Shown piece by piece: positions 34,779 to 46,082 of a stretch of DNA of 64,000 nucleotides (positions are counted from its first letter, which is position 1; every line of letters begins with the position of its first letter). The notes beneath the pieces are model-generated. The model saw only the letters and a list, made by a program, of their open reading frames with translations, ran no database searches and was not told the DNA's origin. The stretch is from Trichodelitschia bisporula. Lineage: Eukaryota; Ascomycota; Dothideomycetes; Phaeotrichales; Phaeotrichaceae. Position numbers and translations under genes: made by a program. The stretch is taken from NCBI GenBank assembly GCA_010356995.1, contig ML996688.1, positions 682,001 through 746,000 on the forward strand, read 5' to 3'.

Positions 34779-35740
34779 GGGATTTTTGGTCTGAGGAGGT
34801 GTGCTGGGAGGGAAAAGGGGAGGATGAAAGGCTGATGTGGTTTTTTTCTTATCTTTCTTTCTGTCGCTTTCGTAGTCGCTTCTTTACTTTGCCGCTGTTT
34901 GCAATGGCAGATGGCAAAATATAAGGTTCGTTGCGACTTTGGGGATGCTGTGAGTCCGATGTTGCGCTGTACGGACCCGAGGCTATGGTATGCCGACCTG
35001 CCTCACGGCGACGTCAGTGTCATGATGCTGATATCAACGTTGGCCTCTAGGGTTCTTAAATAGGTACCTATCATGGTTGGAAGGGTAATTCGCTATCCCG
35101 CATTCACGCTTTAACGTTCGTAACTGATGTGGACAAGTAGTAGAAGTATAGGCATGACACCTGCATTAGCTACTGTGTGAAATGAGAGGTTGTGGAAAAG
35201 ATGAAGAGAGGAGAGAGTCAGAGATGCTCGAGACCAAATACACTATGAGCACATCTCCATGAGCTCCTGCTTTGTCTATATCAACAAGAGCAGGAGCATT
35301 GCTGTATGCAGGAAGGAGCATATCGTGATACTTCAGGAAGCAGCATATGGGAGGCATGACGCAAACATGTATTTAGTCTCGGGCAGCTCCGCCACTAAAC
35401 CTTCTCTTGTTCTTGTTCTTCATCTTTCATTCTACTTCCACTCTGCACTCTTTTCCATTGCACATGCCTTCAGCCGTGCTCCCACTGACAACGAGGTGCC
35501 CTGACAACGGCAGCGGCATGGAATATCGTCAGGAGCATAAGTCTTGTCGGCCTGTCAGGAATGCATCCTGCACCATGCCGGCACCTCTCATCCATGTCCT
35601 CGGCCCTCAACCTCACCCCTCACTTCCGCATCGGGATAAGTATCGTCGTAGGCACACACGTACGTAAAGCACGACAACCCTCCAGCAACCCACTCCACAC
35701 CGCAACATTGCTCCGTCCAAGGCATCAGAAATTCTTCAAA
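34779..35740. other. Intergenic region before the FMN-dependent oxidase gene
   Basis: These 962 bp hold the 3' flank of the repeat-peptide gene and the promoter of the next plus-strand gene. Short ORFs are not convincing. Confidence 0.5.
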
Positions 35741-37101
35741 ATGGTTTCAGAAGACACCCCCCAAACGGCTCCCATAAACACCTCAGCCAACACCTACAGC
35801 GCCTACCAAAGTGAAATATACTACAAGGGCATGTTCCTCAGCACTCTCCCCCTCGTAACAACCGACCCAAACAAGCTAGAGGCCCAGGCAAAGGAGCATC
35901 TGTCCGCGAAGAGCTATGCCTACGTGGCTGGCGGGGCGGGTGAGCGCGCAACCATGGACGCTAACCGGCTCGCCTTCCGGCAGTGGAAGCTCATCCCGCG
36001 CATGCTTCGCTCCTCCCCAGTCTCCCTTCAGACCACACTCTTCGGTCACACCCACCCGTCACCCCTTATTTTATGTCCCATCGGCGTTCAGCGCATCTTC
36101 TACCCGGACGGCGAATGCGCCACCGCGCGCGCTGCCGCCGCGGTTCGTGTACCGTATACACTGAGCACGGCGGCTAGCTCCACCATTGAACAGGTCGCTG
36201 ACGCGATGGGCGATGCGCACCGGTGGTACCAGCTGTACTGGCCAAAGACAGACGAGATCACAATTTCTGTATTCCCCCCGGCCCGGCTCGAGGAGCATAA
36301 ATAATGCGAGTTCAGTTGCTTACCCGCGCGAAAAAGGCTGGCTACTCCGTCCTAGTCGTAACGCTGGACACACCCGCACTGGCCTGGCGGCCATGGGACT
36401 TGGTGCGTCCCCCCTTTCACCTTTCAGACCCACTTTCACCCCCCCCCCCCCTAACCCAGGCCTAGGACCAAGGGTATATCCCCTTTGTCACCGGGCTGGG
36501 CAACGAAGTCGGCTTCTCGGACCCAGCTTTTCAGCGCATCTTCCGCGCCGCCCATGGTAAAGATCCAGCCGATGACATCACCGCTGCATCACTTGCCTGG
36601 GCGCAGGACGTTTTCTCAGGCCGAGGGCATACCTGGGACGATCTGCGCCTGCTACGCGAGCACTGGAGCGGCCCAATCGTGCTTAAGGGGATTCAGCACG
36701 TGGATGATGCGCGGGCCGCGGTTGAGGCGGGGGTGGATGGGATAGTAGTCTCCAACCATGGCGGGCGGCAGGTGGATGGGGCGATTGGCAGCTTGTCCGT
36801 GTTGTCTGAGATCGTGGATGCCGTGGGTGACAAACTGACGGTGCTCTTTGACTCCGGCGTGCGGACAGGCGTGGATGTGATCAAGGCGCTGTGTTTGGGG
36901 GCCAAGGGGGTTCTGCTGGGCCGACCGTGGGTGTATGGCCTCGCCATCGGGGGGCAGAAGGGTGTGGAGCAGGTGGTGAAGGGGTTGTTGGCGGATACGG
37001 AGCAGAGTATGGGGCTCGCCGGGATTGCGGGCGTCGACGGGTGTACGCGGGATATGCTGCGCTTCGTGGAGTACTCTGGGGACCGGGCCAGTTCGAACTG
37101 A
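35741..37101 (+). CDS. FMN-dependent alpha-hydroxyacid oxidase, lactate 2-monooxygenase-like
   Basis: Expected to oxidise L-lactate or another 2-hydroxy acid using FMN; the lactate 2-monooxygenase subgroup yields acetate, CO2 and water. Exons 35741-36268, 36316-36402 and 36466-37101 give 416 aa; the introns are 47 and 63 nt, all phase 0. The second intron has a long C-run before its CTAAC branch. The N-terminal YQSEIYYKG, DYVAGGAGE-like YAYVAGGAGERATMDANRLA, LILCPIGVQRI, STAASSTIEQVA, RWYQLYWPKTDE and VLVVTLDTPALAWRPWDLD match that subgroup. Key residues are Lys279 (VLKGI), His303 and Arg306 in VVSNHGGRQ, and FDSGVRTGVDVIKAL for the FMN phosphate. There is no cytochrome b2 domain and no targeting signal. 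It is a complete barrel. Confidence 0.92.
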
Positions 37102-37223
37102 ATTAGAATTACATGGTTAAGCGCCGCGATGGACGCTCTTACTCTGTATGGTACATTGCAATGATGCCGCCGGTAAACGCCCGTATGCTCTCTAAAAGTG
37201 CGCAATGATCAAAACACCACCCT

Positions 37224-39476
37224 CTAGTCGGACATGCGCTTCGCCTTGCGCTTCCGGCCTCGCGTGACGATCCCTTCACTCTCAGGCTCGCTCTCGGCCC
37301 CATTCCCATTCGCCTCGTCCTGCACCTCCGCATCATCGTCCTCCCCCTCCCGCGCACTCATCACAAAGCGCAACTTCGTCCCCGGCGCCTCCTTCCTCCC
37401 CTTACTCGTCAGCTTCAACCGCGGAAAAGTCTGAGGAGAACCCGGTACCTCGGGCTCCGTCATGTTCGACACCGGCGCCGGTGCCGGCGCATACGGGCTC
37501 TTATACGGCCCCTTCTTCCCGGCACTCGGCAGCATCCCTAAACTCGCACTCCTCACACTCCCTCCCCCACTACCTCCCTTCTTAACCCACGGCGTGCGCA
37601 CCCCTGTCCCAGCACTGTCACCGTCGGCAGGAACAGCAGCGTAGGGACTCATATACCCCTTCGCATACGGCGACGCGTAGGCCGGCTTGAAAGCGGGCGG
37701 GAAGAGCCCCGACCCAGACGCCGGGGCGCTCGCAGCTTTCGACTCCGTCGCAACCGGCGTTTCCATGGCTGGGGCATTCGGACTCCTCGTAGTGGTGCGG
37801 GCGCGCTTTGCGGGTGGGGAAGGCGAATCGCCCACAGTTTCTTCGGTGGCCGAGTTGTCGAGCGCGGCAGCTTTGCGGGCTGAGCGGGTGAGCATGGTTA
37901 GCGTTGTTGTTGAGGGAGTAGGTGCGGGGGTGGGTGGGGAAGGAGCGGTACGGGAGGAAGCGCGGTGGGTGCGCAGGCCGCGGCGGCGTACGGGAGTGGG
38001 GTCTTCTTCTGCATCATCTACCTGCTGTTCTTCCTCGATGGGGTCGTCGTTCGCGGGTTCTTCCTCGATGGGTTCTTCGTTCGCAGTTTCATCGTCTGAG
38101 GAGTCTCCTGCGAGGGCGAGGAGGTTGCCGACTGCGGTACTGAATGCGGATTTGCCGGGGGCGAGGTCGGCCCAGGTTAGGGGGGTGGTAGAGGCAGTGG
38201 CGTCTTCTTCCGAGGCATCTTGCGTGGTAATAGCTGTAGGAATGCTGGCAGCATCGCCACGTCCGCGGGCCCGACTACCACGGGGACGGCCGACTCGACC
38301 GCGGGTTTGACCGGCTCGACCACGGCGACGGCCGGCGCGGCCGCGGGATTTGGGAGGGTCTGGCTGAGGTAATTCGGCCGGCGTTTCGGTAGAGGGATCA
38401 GGAGCTGCAGTAGTGGGTGCAACGGTCGGCGTAGCGGTAGCGGCGCCACGTCCACGCCCTCGGCTGCCGCGTGGACGACCGACTCTACCGCGACCCGGTG
38501 GACGCCCAACACGGCCTCCTCTGCTGCCGGGGCCTCTAAGCGGGCGAGCTGGGGCTGTGACGTTATCCTCTGGAGAGGGAGAGGATGATTGTGCGTCATT
38601 ATCATTTGCGTCTTCTTCTTCTGTGTCGAATACGTGTGTGAGGGGGCCCGCGTCTGACATGGTAATGTCGCCGTCGTCATCGTTGGGTTCTTCCTCGGCA
38701 GCTTCCTCATGCTCGGCGGCTTCTTCAACCTCAACTTCGGCGTCGGAATGCTGGGCTTCCTCATCTGCCTCCTCGTCGCTTCCTTCATCTACTTCCTCTT
38801 CTGCTTCGTCGGGTTCGGATGGGGGAACATTGATCGCACTCCAACCACTGCTTTTACCAGCCCTAGCACCGACAACGGATCCGCCTCGAACCCGACCGCG
38901 TCCACGGCCGCGTCCCCGCGTAGAACCCCGCGTAGAACCCCGCGAAGAATCCTGAGCGGCAGTTGAGACCGGTGCAGCACTAACTCCCCTACCACGCCCA
39001 CGCGCTCTGCTCGCACGACTACGAGACGACGGACGACCACCCCGTCCACGACCACGACCGCGAGCACGGCTGCGAGAAGTCGGTTCCGGGTCAGCTGGTT
39101 CCTCAGAGGTGGCGTCGGCGGCCGAGTCCTCAGCGGCGGAATCCTCAGCGGCCAAGTCCTCAGTGGCCGATTCCGTAGTGGTCGGTTCCGTAGTAGCTGG
39201 GGCGGGAGTCGTAGTTCCGGGCGTCGTAGTTGCGAGAGTGATGGGGGAAGGCGCGACTAAGGGCCTGGTGGCGTTAGTAGCTTCAGCAGGTCGATCCTTG
39301 GGAGAGATGGCCCGCTGCGTTTGGTTCCCAGATGCAGCCCCGGTGGATGAGCCTGTGGTTGCCGCGGCGGAGTTTGTTGCTGAAGAGCGATTTCTACGAG
39401 ACTGGCGAAAGTCTAGGACTGACATGAACTCTGCCATGGGCGCCGCCGTGCTAGCGGGGATTTGTGGGGTTGGCAT
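37224..39476 (-). CDS. AT-hook-containing acidic nuclear protein (750 aa)
   Basis: A single exon of low complexity that I cannot place in a named family. It has RG-rich and SR-rich stretches, a long acidic segment (EEEVDEGSDEEADEEAQ and following), and at least three AT-hook-type motifs built on GRP: RVGRPPGRGRVGRPRGSRGR and RGRVGRPRGSRARGRG. AT-hooks bind the minor groove of AT-rich DNA. The C-terminal third has repeated SPYA elements (YASPYAKGYMSPYA, PYKSPYAPA), and the protein ends in the basic, NLS-like RGRKRKAKRMSD. A chromatin or transcription role is inferred. The start at 39476 is the first ATG of the frame. Its stop lies only 122 bp from the stop of the convergent neighbour. Confidence 0.75.
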   Translation of the reverse strand: MPTPQIPASTAAPMAEFMSVLDFRQSRRNRSSATNSAAATTGSSTGAASGNQTQRAISPKDRPAEATNATRPLVAPSPITLATTTPGTTTPAPATTEPTTTESATEDLAAEDSAAEDSAADATSEEPADPEPTSRSRARGRGRGRGGRPSSRSRASRARGRGRGVSAAPVSTAAQDSSRGSTRGSTRGRGRGRGRVRGGSVVGARAGKSSGWSAINVPPSEPDEAEEEVDEGSDEEADEEAQHSDAEVEVEEAAEHEEAAEEEPNDDDGDITMSDAGPLTHVFDTEEEDANDNDAQSSSPSPEDNVTAPARPLRGPGSRGGRVGRPPGRGRVGRPRGSRGRGRGAATATPTVAPTTAAPDPSTETPAELPQPDPPKSRGRAGRRRGRAGQTRGRVGRPRGSRARGRGDAASIPTAITTQDASEEDATASTTPLTWADLAPGKSAFSTAVGNLLALAGDSSDDETANEEPIEEEPANDDPIEEEQQVDDAEEDPTPVRRRGLRTHRASSRTAPSPPTPAPTPSTTTLTMLTRSARKAAALDNSATEETVGDSPSPPAKRARTTTRSPNAPAMETPVATESKAASAPASGSGLFPPAFKPAYASPYAKGYMSPYAAVPADGDSAGTGVRTPWVKKGGSGGGSVRSASLGMLPSAGKKGPYKSPYAPAPAPVSNMTEPEVPGSPQTFPRLKLTSKGRKEAPGTKLRFVMSAREGEDDDAEVQDEANGNGAESEPESEGIVTRGRKRKAKRMSD

Positions 39477-41003
39477 TGCTACACAGTATCAGGGTTTTCT
39501 AAACTCAATGATTAGGGAGCGGTTTCATAGAGAGAATGGTTGTGATGATGTTCAGGTATAGAGCAGATATGAACATAAAAATGTATACAAGTATAGTGAG
39601 AGACTTGGCGCAAAATTAGTGCATACAAAAAGAGAAGGAGCTATGCTTGTGGTAATCGATATCGCGTCAACCAATATCACCCTCCAAGCATGGACGTTGA
39701 TGTCTTGGTGCGGTGCTTAGGCCATGACCAGGTGCGAATGATCAAATGGAACACAAAGAGCATCAACTAAGAAAAGACAAGCAGAGCAAAGAGGACAAAG
39801 TGCGCAGCAACTAAAATCACTTACGTCAAATCAACCTTCGTCTCTGTCTCGGTCTGTTCGCCCGCTTCCACGACGTCTCTTCTCCTTCCCACGGCTGCAC
39901 GCCGTCCAGCACGTGAATGGGTGTTCAAACACAGCTGAGGATGTCGTCTAATATTCACAGTCAGGGTCTATGAAGTCGCAATAATTTCAGTGCTTGACAC
40001 CGTCGTCTGCACGTGCCTTCGAAGCCACGATGGTGTCACGGCGAAGGGCAAAAGTGACTTGAAAAGGAATTTTGAACAGATTAGTAAAGCGGCCTGAGTG
40101 TAAAAGCAGACGAGTGACAATGTTAACACAAGCAAAAAAGCGGCTTTCGAAGGTGTTGAGTTTCTCAAGCTGATTGTGAAAGATGAAGCGAGAAGCGAAA
40201 GAGTGCACGTCTACTAGCAACGATCCCAAGATTTTCCCAATCCGGTCAAGCCCCGGATGGACGAAACGAGAAGGCGGTCGTTGCGGTACGCGGTACGCGT
40301 GGCAAGTTGACAACACAACGCAACGTGCATATACACATCACCTGGTCGTCCTTTGCAAAGACAAGCTTAAATTAAATCTTCTTGTGAAGCGCAGTTGCGC
40401 ACTTGCTTTCCCAAAATATTATGCTGCTACTTCTCACCGCTCTGCTCCTTTGCGACGCTCTTTCCATCGACATGCACCTGTTGCCTCTGGCCTTGGGCGT
40501 CAATGGCGGCCTCGTTGTCACTATCTAAGTGGCATGCAAAAAGTGAAGCGGATATTTGAAAGACCCGGATAGTAACCTTATGGATATCGTGAGGCAGAGA
40601 GCAGACCACAGTCAAAAGTGATCATAAAGGTTACATCTCCAGAACATCAAGGCGCCATCAACAGTAATCAATAAGCAAAGGACAGAAGGTGAAGATGCAC
40701 AAACAATTACTGCACAGGATATCTCAAACTACTGCTGCCCTTGGGTTACGATCCATAACCACGCTCATCCCAACCGAAGCCATACCGTTATAGCCCTAAC
40801 CATGCGCGCCCATGTGCCACCTCAAACTCATCCACACAACACAAAACCGTGCCACTTCGACTCCCAGTACCATCTGCGCCATGTGTCGCTCTAACCCATC
40901 CCCCATTTGACCGTAATGGTCAAGGAACCTGATTAAACGACTGTAAAATCGCGCTGACGAGCTGGCTGAGAAATCTCACAGACCAATCCACCGTTAAACG
41001 ACC
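39477..41003. other. Upstream region of the AT-hook gene
   Basis: These 1.5 kb lie between two minus-strand genes. A minus-strand GTAAGT donor near 39826 could mark an intron in the AT-hook 5' leader. No coding gene is visible. Confidence 0.5.
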
Positions 41004-42857
41004 TCAGATAAACCGCAACCGCTTGGCCAGTAAAATCATGAAGAGCACAAAGAAAACCAGGAAGCCCACAATCCCGAAGAACCAAGCCAAGCCGCCAGAG
41101 TCGCGTCCTGGTACCGGTACGTTCATGCCAAAGAGACCAGTCACAAGGTTCAGCGGCACCAAAATGGTACCCACCAGAGTGATGGTGCTGAACACCTTGT
41201 TGATGTTATTCCCCTGTTGCAGGCTCTCCACATTCAGTTGCCCGAGGAAGTTTGCATGCAGCCGGCTCAGTACTTGCTCTGTGTGGGTCAGGTTGTCTCG
41301 CATCGTCATGACGTGGTCCTGGATATCGCTGAGATAGAGGCCCACATCGCCACGCGGCGCCGACTCGTACTGCTCGTTGCACCGCTTCGCAAAACCCTTG
41401 ATGACGTCCGGCTTTGAGCCTAGCAAACGTAGCAGTGACATTGCCTTCTTGCGGCAGTCAGAGATGGCGCGCAGAATGGGACTTGCATCGACCGACGTGG
41501 CGATGAACACTTGATCCTCGATATTGTCGGCCTCCACCTCGACGTCGCGGATCACAGGCATGAAGGTATCGACGATATCGTCGATGAGTGCATAACAGAT
41601 CCAGTCAGCACTCAGCTGCATGTAATCCCGCAACCGGCTTATGCGCTTGCAAACATTCTTCGTATGCGGGTGCGCGTCGAAGCTGAAAGTGAGAAGACCC
41701 TCGCGGAACACCACGGCAAAGACCTTGACAGCTTCCATGTAGTCCTCGCTGGTTTTGTCCATTTGATGGAAGGAGGTGAAGCTGACAAAATAGTACGTCT
41801 TGAACAACTCCACCTTCTCGCGTGACTCCTTGGTCGTGATGTCCTCCCGCGTCAGTGGATGCACACCAAACGCCTTGCAGAGTGCCGTAACCTCTTCATC
41901 TGTCGGATTGACTGCGTCGAGCCACCAGCACCCTCCGTCAGGCCCGAGGCGGAAAAGGCCCTCGAACGACTCCCCATCCTCGAGCAAGCCACCAATAGTT
42001 GTTGCATGGATAGTGTCGTCCAGTTCGGAGGAGAAGAAGGTCCAAAAGCGGCGCACATTCTCTACCGAACGCCGGTCGGCCGAAGTAGCCCTACACTGCG
42101 GGAGCTTCTCCAGGTCGGAGAGGTCCACATCCGAACCCTTGGGGGGTGGCGATTCGGTGCGGTCCGGCGTGGCCACCTTCCCTTTGCCAACGACGCTTCC
42201 AGATCGGCCTAGTTCCGTCTCTTCAACAAACTCATGGAGTTCCTCGAAATCGATGCGGTGCTCGTCGCTACGACCATCGTCTGACTGCGGATAGCACACG
42301 TCATCCTCGGCGGAAGCGTGGCTGCTACCTTCCGCGGCGTCATCGTCTTTGCTCTCGCTGAAAGTGGGCCGGCGCCGGTGCGTTTCGCCGGAAGTAGTTC
42401 GGTGAAGCGCCAAATCCACCGACGACCGGCGGCTAGTCACTGTGTTGGCCCGTTCCCGACGGCGTGACTGGTCAGCAAATGCATGCACTGAGTTGGGAGG
42501 CGACGGGGAGCTGCTCCCTGACGAGGAGTCGTCCCGGGTGTTGCGACGGAACGCGTTGCGCCGGCCGCGCTGAGAGGGGCGACGGGCGAGGGGCGTCTGG
42601 CCTCCCGGAGAGGGTGGGGCGCTACGCTCATCGTCGATAATGGCATGCTCGAAATCGCGCACCGTCATGCCATTAGCAAGGTCCACATGCAGCAAGCCCG
42701 GGCGGTCCTGATTGATGGTGCTCCGGCGCGTCGCAAGAGGAGTCTGAGGCGGCGGGATGTAGAGCGTGGTTTCCACGCGAGGGACCTGGGCCGCCTGTTG
42801 ACGATGGTCATCCAGATTGGGGCTGCCGGAGCCGATAATGCGGGCGTTGTCCGTCAT
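41004..42857 (-). CDS. CorA/Alr/Mnr2-type magnesium transporter
   Basis: CorA superfamily divalent-cation channel, 617 aa, single exon. The cytosolic N-terminus is long, Ser/Arg-rich and disordered. The conserved region runs from RFWTFFSSELDDTIHATTIG through WWLDAVNPTDEEVTALCKAF, HPLTREDITTKESREKVELF, YYFVSFTSF, HTKNVCKRISRLRDYM and ALIDDIVDTFMPVIRDVEVE to the helical stalk. TM1 is about residues 553-576 (TLVGTILVPLNLVTGLF), followed by the signature GMN at 577-579, a short loop, and TM2 at about 590-612. The N-terminal extension and 'ALIDDIVD' style fit the fungal Alr1/Alr2/Mnr2 group (plasma membrane or vacuole) rather than mitochondrial Mrs2. The exact subgroup is not certain. Confidence 0.93.
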   Translation of the reverse strand: MTDNARIIGSGSPNLDDHRQQAAQVPRVETTLYIPPPQTPLATRRSTINQDRPGLLHVDLANGMTVRDFEHAIIDDERSAPPSPGGQTPLARRPSQRGRRNAFRRNTRDDSSSGSSSPSPPNSVHAFADQSRRRERANTVTSRRSSVDLALHRTTSGETHRRRPTFSESKDDDAAEGSSHASAEDDVCYPQSDDGRSDEHRIDFEELHEFVEETELGRSGSVVGKGKVATPDRTESPPPKGSDVDLSDLEKLPQCRATSADRRSVENVRRFWTFFSSELDDTIHATTIGGLLEDGESFEGLFRLGPDGGCWWLDAVNPTDEEVTALCKAFGVHPLTREDITTKESREKVELFKTYYFVSFTSFHQMDKTSEDYMEAVKVFAVVFREGLLTFSFDAHPHTKNVCKRISRLRDYMQLSADWICYALIDDIVDTFMPVIRDVEVEADNIEDQVFIATSVDASPILRAISDCRKKAMSLLRLLGSKPDVIKGFAKRCNEQYESAPRGDVGLYLSDIQDHVMTMRDNLTHTEQVLSRLHANFLGQLNVESLQQGNNINKVFSTITLVGTILVPLNLVTGLFGMNVPVPGRDSGGLAWFFGIVGFLVFFVLFMILLAKRLRFI

Positions 42858-44524
42858 TGCGAATAAATGCCTCGCTGGCTGCCGGATGCGGTTAGATCAA
42901 GTAGTAACCCGGCAGCGCTCTCACAGCCAAGGCCTGTGCAGGAGTGGAGGAGCGACAGGAGCTGTGCACTCTACCGCGAAGCGCGTGCGACAAAGCCGAA
43001 GATCCGAGAGGGTAGTGATGGAAAAGGTGAGCCGCTGCGAGCGCTCACCGAGTGAGGTTGCCCAATTTGACCGGACGGCTTCGCGTAGGGGCTCCCCTAC
43101 ACTCAGCCGAGGAGTGATGACCCAAGAGATAGGCGAAGAGATGGAATTCCAGTTGGACGCGAGATGCTGATCTTCAAGGTGAACAAAGATTCAAAGCGAT
43201 AAACGCAGCTTCGGTTCTTGTCAGTGACAAGTTACGGAGGCTTCGTGTCGCCTCCAATGACCCAAACTTTTGGGCCCAAGAGAGGGCGAATGAACGAGAA
43301 ACGGAATGCGTAGAGTCCCGCCAACTTGATGGTTTTGATGGGTCTGAACGCCGAGGCGCCGGGAAGGAGCAAGCTGTGCGGGGTTTTGCAGCGTAAGTTT
43401 GTGAGAGCGAGCTCAGAAACACTTAATGTAGTCCGAGAAAGCGAGGGCGAATTTTGCAGCGGAGGAGTGAGTTGGAGGAGTGGGGTTGTTGTTGTTATTT
43501 GGTGGGATGGCGGGCATGAGCGAGGGTGAGAGAGAAGGGTGAAAGGGTCGGTGCGGTAGCGGCAACGTCTTGGCTATGGAAAAATGTTTCTTTGGCCCGC
43601 CCCACAACACCAACTGGTCTACCCACGGGACTCTCAGCCTCTCGGGACGGAATCAGGATTCAAGGACAACAAACAATGGCAAGTGACGCTGACACGAAAG
43701 AACTGGGTCGTAAGCCTTTGTTGTAGTTCTTTTGGGAAGTTCCTGAGGCGAAGGGTGCATCTAAGACAATAGCACAGAAAGGGGGGTTTCGTCAGTATTG
43801 ATAGAAGAGCAGAGAAAGCAACTAAAAGGCGAGAGAGGAGGCGGCGGCATAAGGGCGGGGATAGGGTATTGATATTCAGCCTCTTGTATTCGGTCTTCTT
43901 TTAGCGCCCGACAAGTACTCCGTAGGTAGAAGTTGTCAGGCTTCTGCGACCTATGTGCGCCTGAGCTCCAGGAATTTTCTTTGCTGCCGCTTGATGACTC
44001 GGCCTTTTGTTGCGACAAGGAGTGCCTGACCATTGGAGACGACTCCTGGTACGTACTTTACAGTCGCCGAGTGAGCTACATATCCGTAGTGGCAAAGACG
44101 TAATTCATACGTAGGCTGCTCTTCAGCTTACAACCCAATTCTCAGAGCTGCAGAGCACCAATGTCATGGCCTTTATTGTATGCACAATGTTACTACTGTA
44201 GTTGTACCGCACCGGGAGTTTGTGGATACACGCAGTGTGATGATGATGTGCATCGCGTCGCATTGGTGTAGTTCTCTACTGTAGTACAGACGCTTTATTA
44301 CCCACTCATTTCGTGTCATGCCCGCACCGCCACACCCCTTTGGTTTCCACCAGCCATACTCTCCATGTCATACGGGATAGGCTGAGCGCTATTGGTCGGC
44401 TCGCGGCGGCCCTTGCACCTCCCGCCTCCATCTCCGCATCTGCCCAGAGGCCACGATCGCGTTCCACTTGACCACGGAGGACTCCACGGTCCACACCCGC
44501 CTACCAGACAAACACGAATTCGTC
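42858..44524. other. Divergent intergenic region, magnesium transporter / SPC1
   Basis: These 1.67 kb carry both promoters. Minus-strand small ORFs (for example 43422-43174) could be upstream ORFs of the transporter if its leader is long. No gene is evident. Confidence 0.5.
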
Positions 44525-44934
44525 ATGGCCGAAGAATTGCTCGACAAGGTGCGCGATGCCGTCGAGGCTCAAATTGTTCGTGTACCAGCCGTCCCCGTCT
44601 GCGCCATTTATGCTAATGGGCCTAGGACTTTGACGGTCAGCGTCTCGCTGAGCTTCTATACACGGTACTGCTAATCGCATCCGGCGTGCGTTCTTTTCTC
44701 CCCTGTCTACCTCGCTAGTCGACTGACCCCGCACAGGTTGTCGCCTTCATCTACGGTTATGCGACGGAGAATGTCTATAACTGCCTTTATGCAGGCCTTG
44801 CCGGCACAGCCTTGACCTTCCTCGTCGTCGTTCCGCCCTGGCCCTTCTTCAACAAGCACCCCGTAACCTGGCTACCTTCGAACAAGCTGTCAGGTGGTGT
44901 GAGCATCCAAGTGGATGGTAAAAAGGTCACTTGA
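44525..44934 (+). CDS. SPC1: Signal peptidase complex subunit 1 (SPC12)
   Basis: Small ER membrane subunit of the signal peptidase complex, non-catalytic. Exons 44525-44575, 44626-44685 and 44737-44934 give 102 aa, the family's usual size; the introns are 50 and 51 nt, phase 0. The junction of exons 1 and 2 yields AQIDFDGQRLAELLYTVLLI, matching the conserved DFEGQ(R/K)LAE of SPC12. Two membrane spans follow: the second half of exon 2 into VVAFIYGYATENVYN, then a span ending VVVPPWPFF, with the family motif PPWPxxxxxPxxW present as PPWPFFNKHPVTW. Both termini should face the cytosol. None of the exons alone resembles a gene, so it is easily missed. Confidence 0.93.
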
Positions 44935-45031
44935 GCAGCGGGAAAAAGGCGTCAGGCGCAACGGCTTCAGTTCATGAAATATCTAGTAGGACTAAAACAT
45001 ATATCCCATAACGCCGTCGCTCCGCGGGTCA

Positions 45032-45578
<547 letters not shown>

Positions 45579-46082
45579 GGCGGCTGGTGTTGGTGAAGAT
45601 ATAGGTGCGGGGGATGTCTGGGGTCGGAATGAAGGGTCGTCGTAGCAGCGGGACTGTTGGGGCAGCAAGCAGGAGAATCAGAGTTTGCTTTAATAAGGAC
45701 TTGTGAAGCTGCAGAAGGTAAGCACTCCGCGAAGGTCTGCTGGCTATAAAACGGCACTTACGTGCTTGGTTCTTGCCTTCTCTCCGACCAAACTGCACGT
45801 TCCAGCGGGGAATGCTAGAGAGGCGAGGCGGCCGGCCCGCATCAACCCCAGAACCGATCACGGCTTGGCACGGACCACGCCAAGGTTCAGAAGGCCAGGG
45901 GTGAGCGCGGAAGAACGTGGCTTTTTGGAGAGCTCATCCCAAAACCCCAAAAGGACACCACTCACTCTCTCCTGAAGACGACGTCTATATACTCCCGGGC
46001 GCACGTCTTCAGAACTTTACCACTTCTCCGTTCCTCCCCCTTCTTTAGCCCTTCTCGTAATCCCATCTTGGGCGGCGCCAAA
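45579..46082. promoter_or_regulatory. Bidirectional promoter region, RBX1 / SEC61
   Basis: These 504 bp separate divergent starts. The SEC61 side has a pyrimidine-rich stretch (about 46009-46070) just before the ATG. No factor site is assigned. Confidence 0.55.

Noticed and set aside
37922-38310. Plus-strand ORFs opposite the AT-hook gene
   Set aside because: They are antisense shadows of a low-complexity coding exon.
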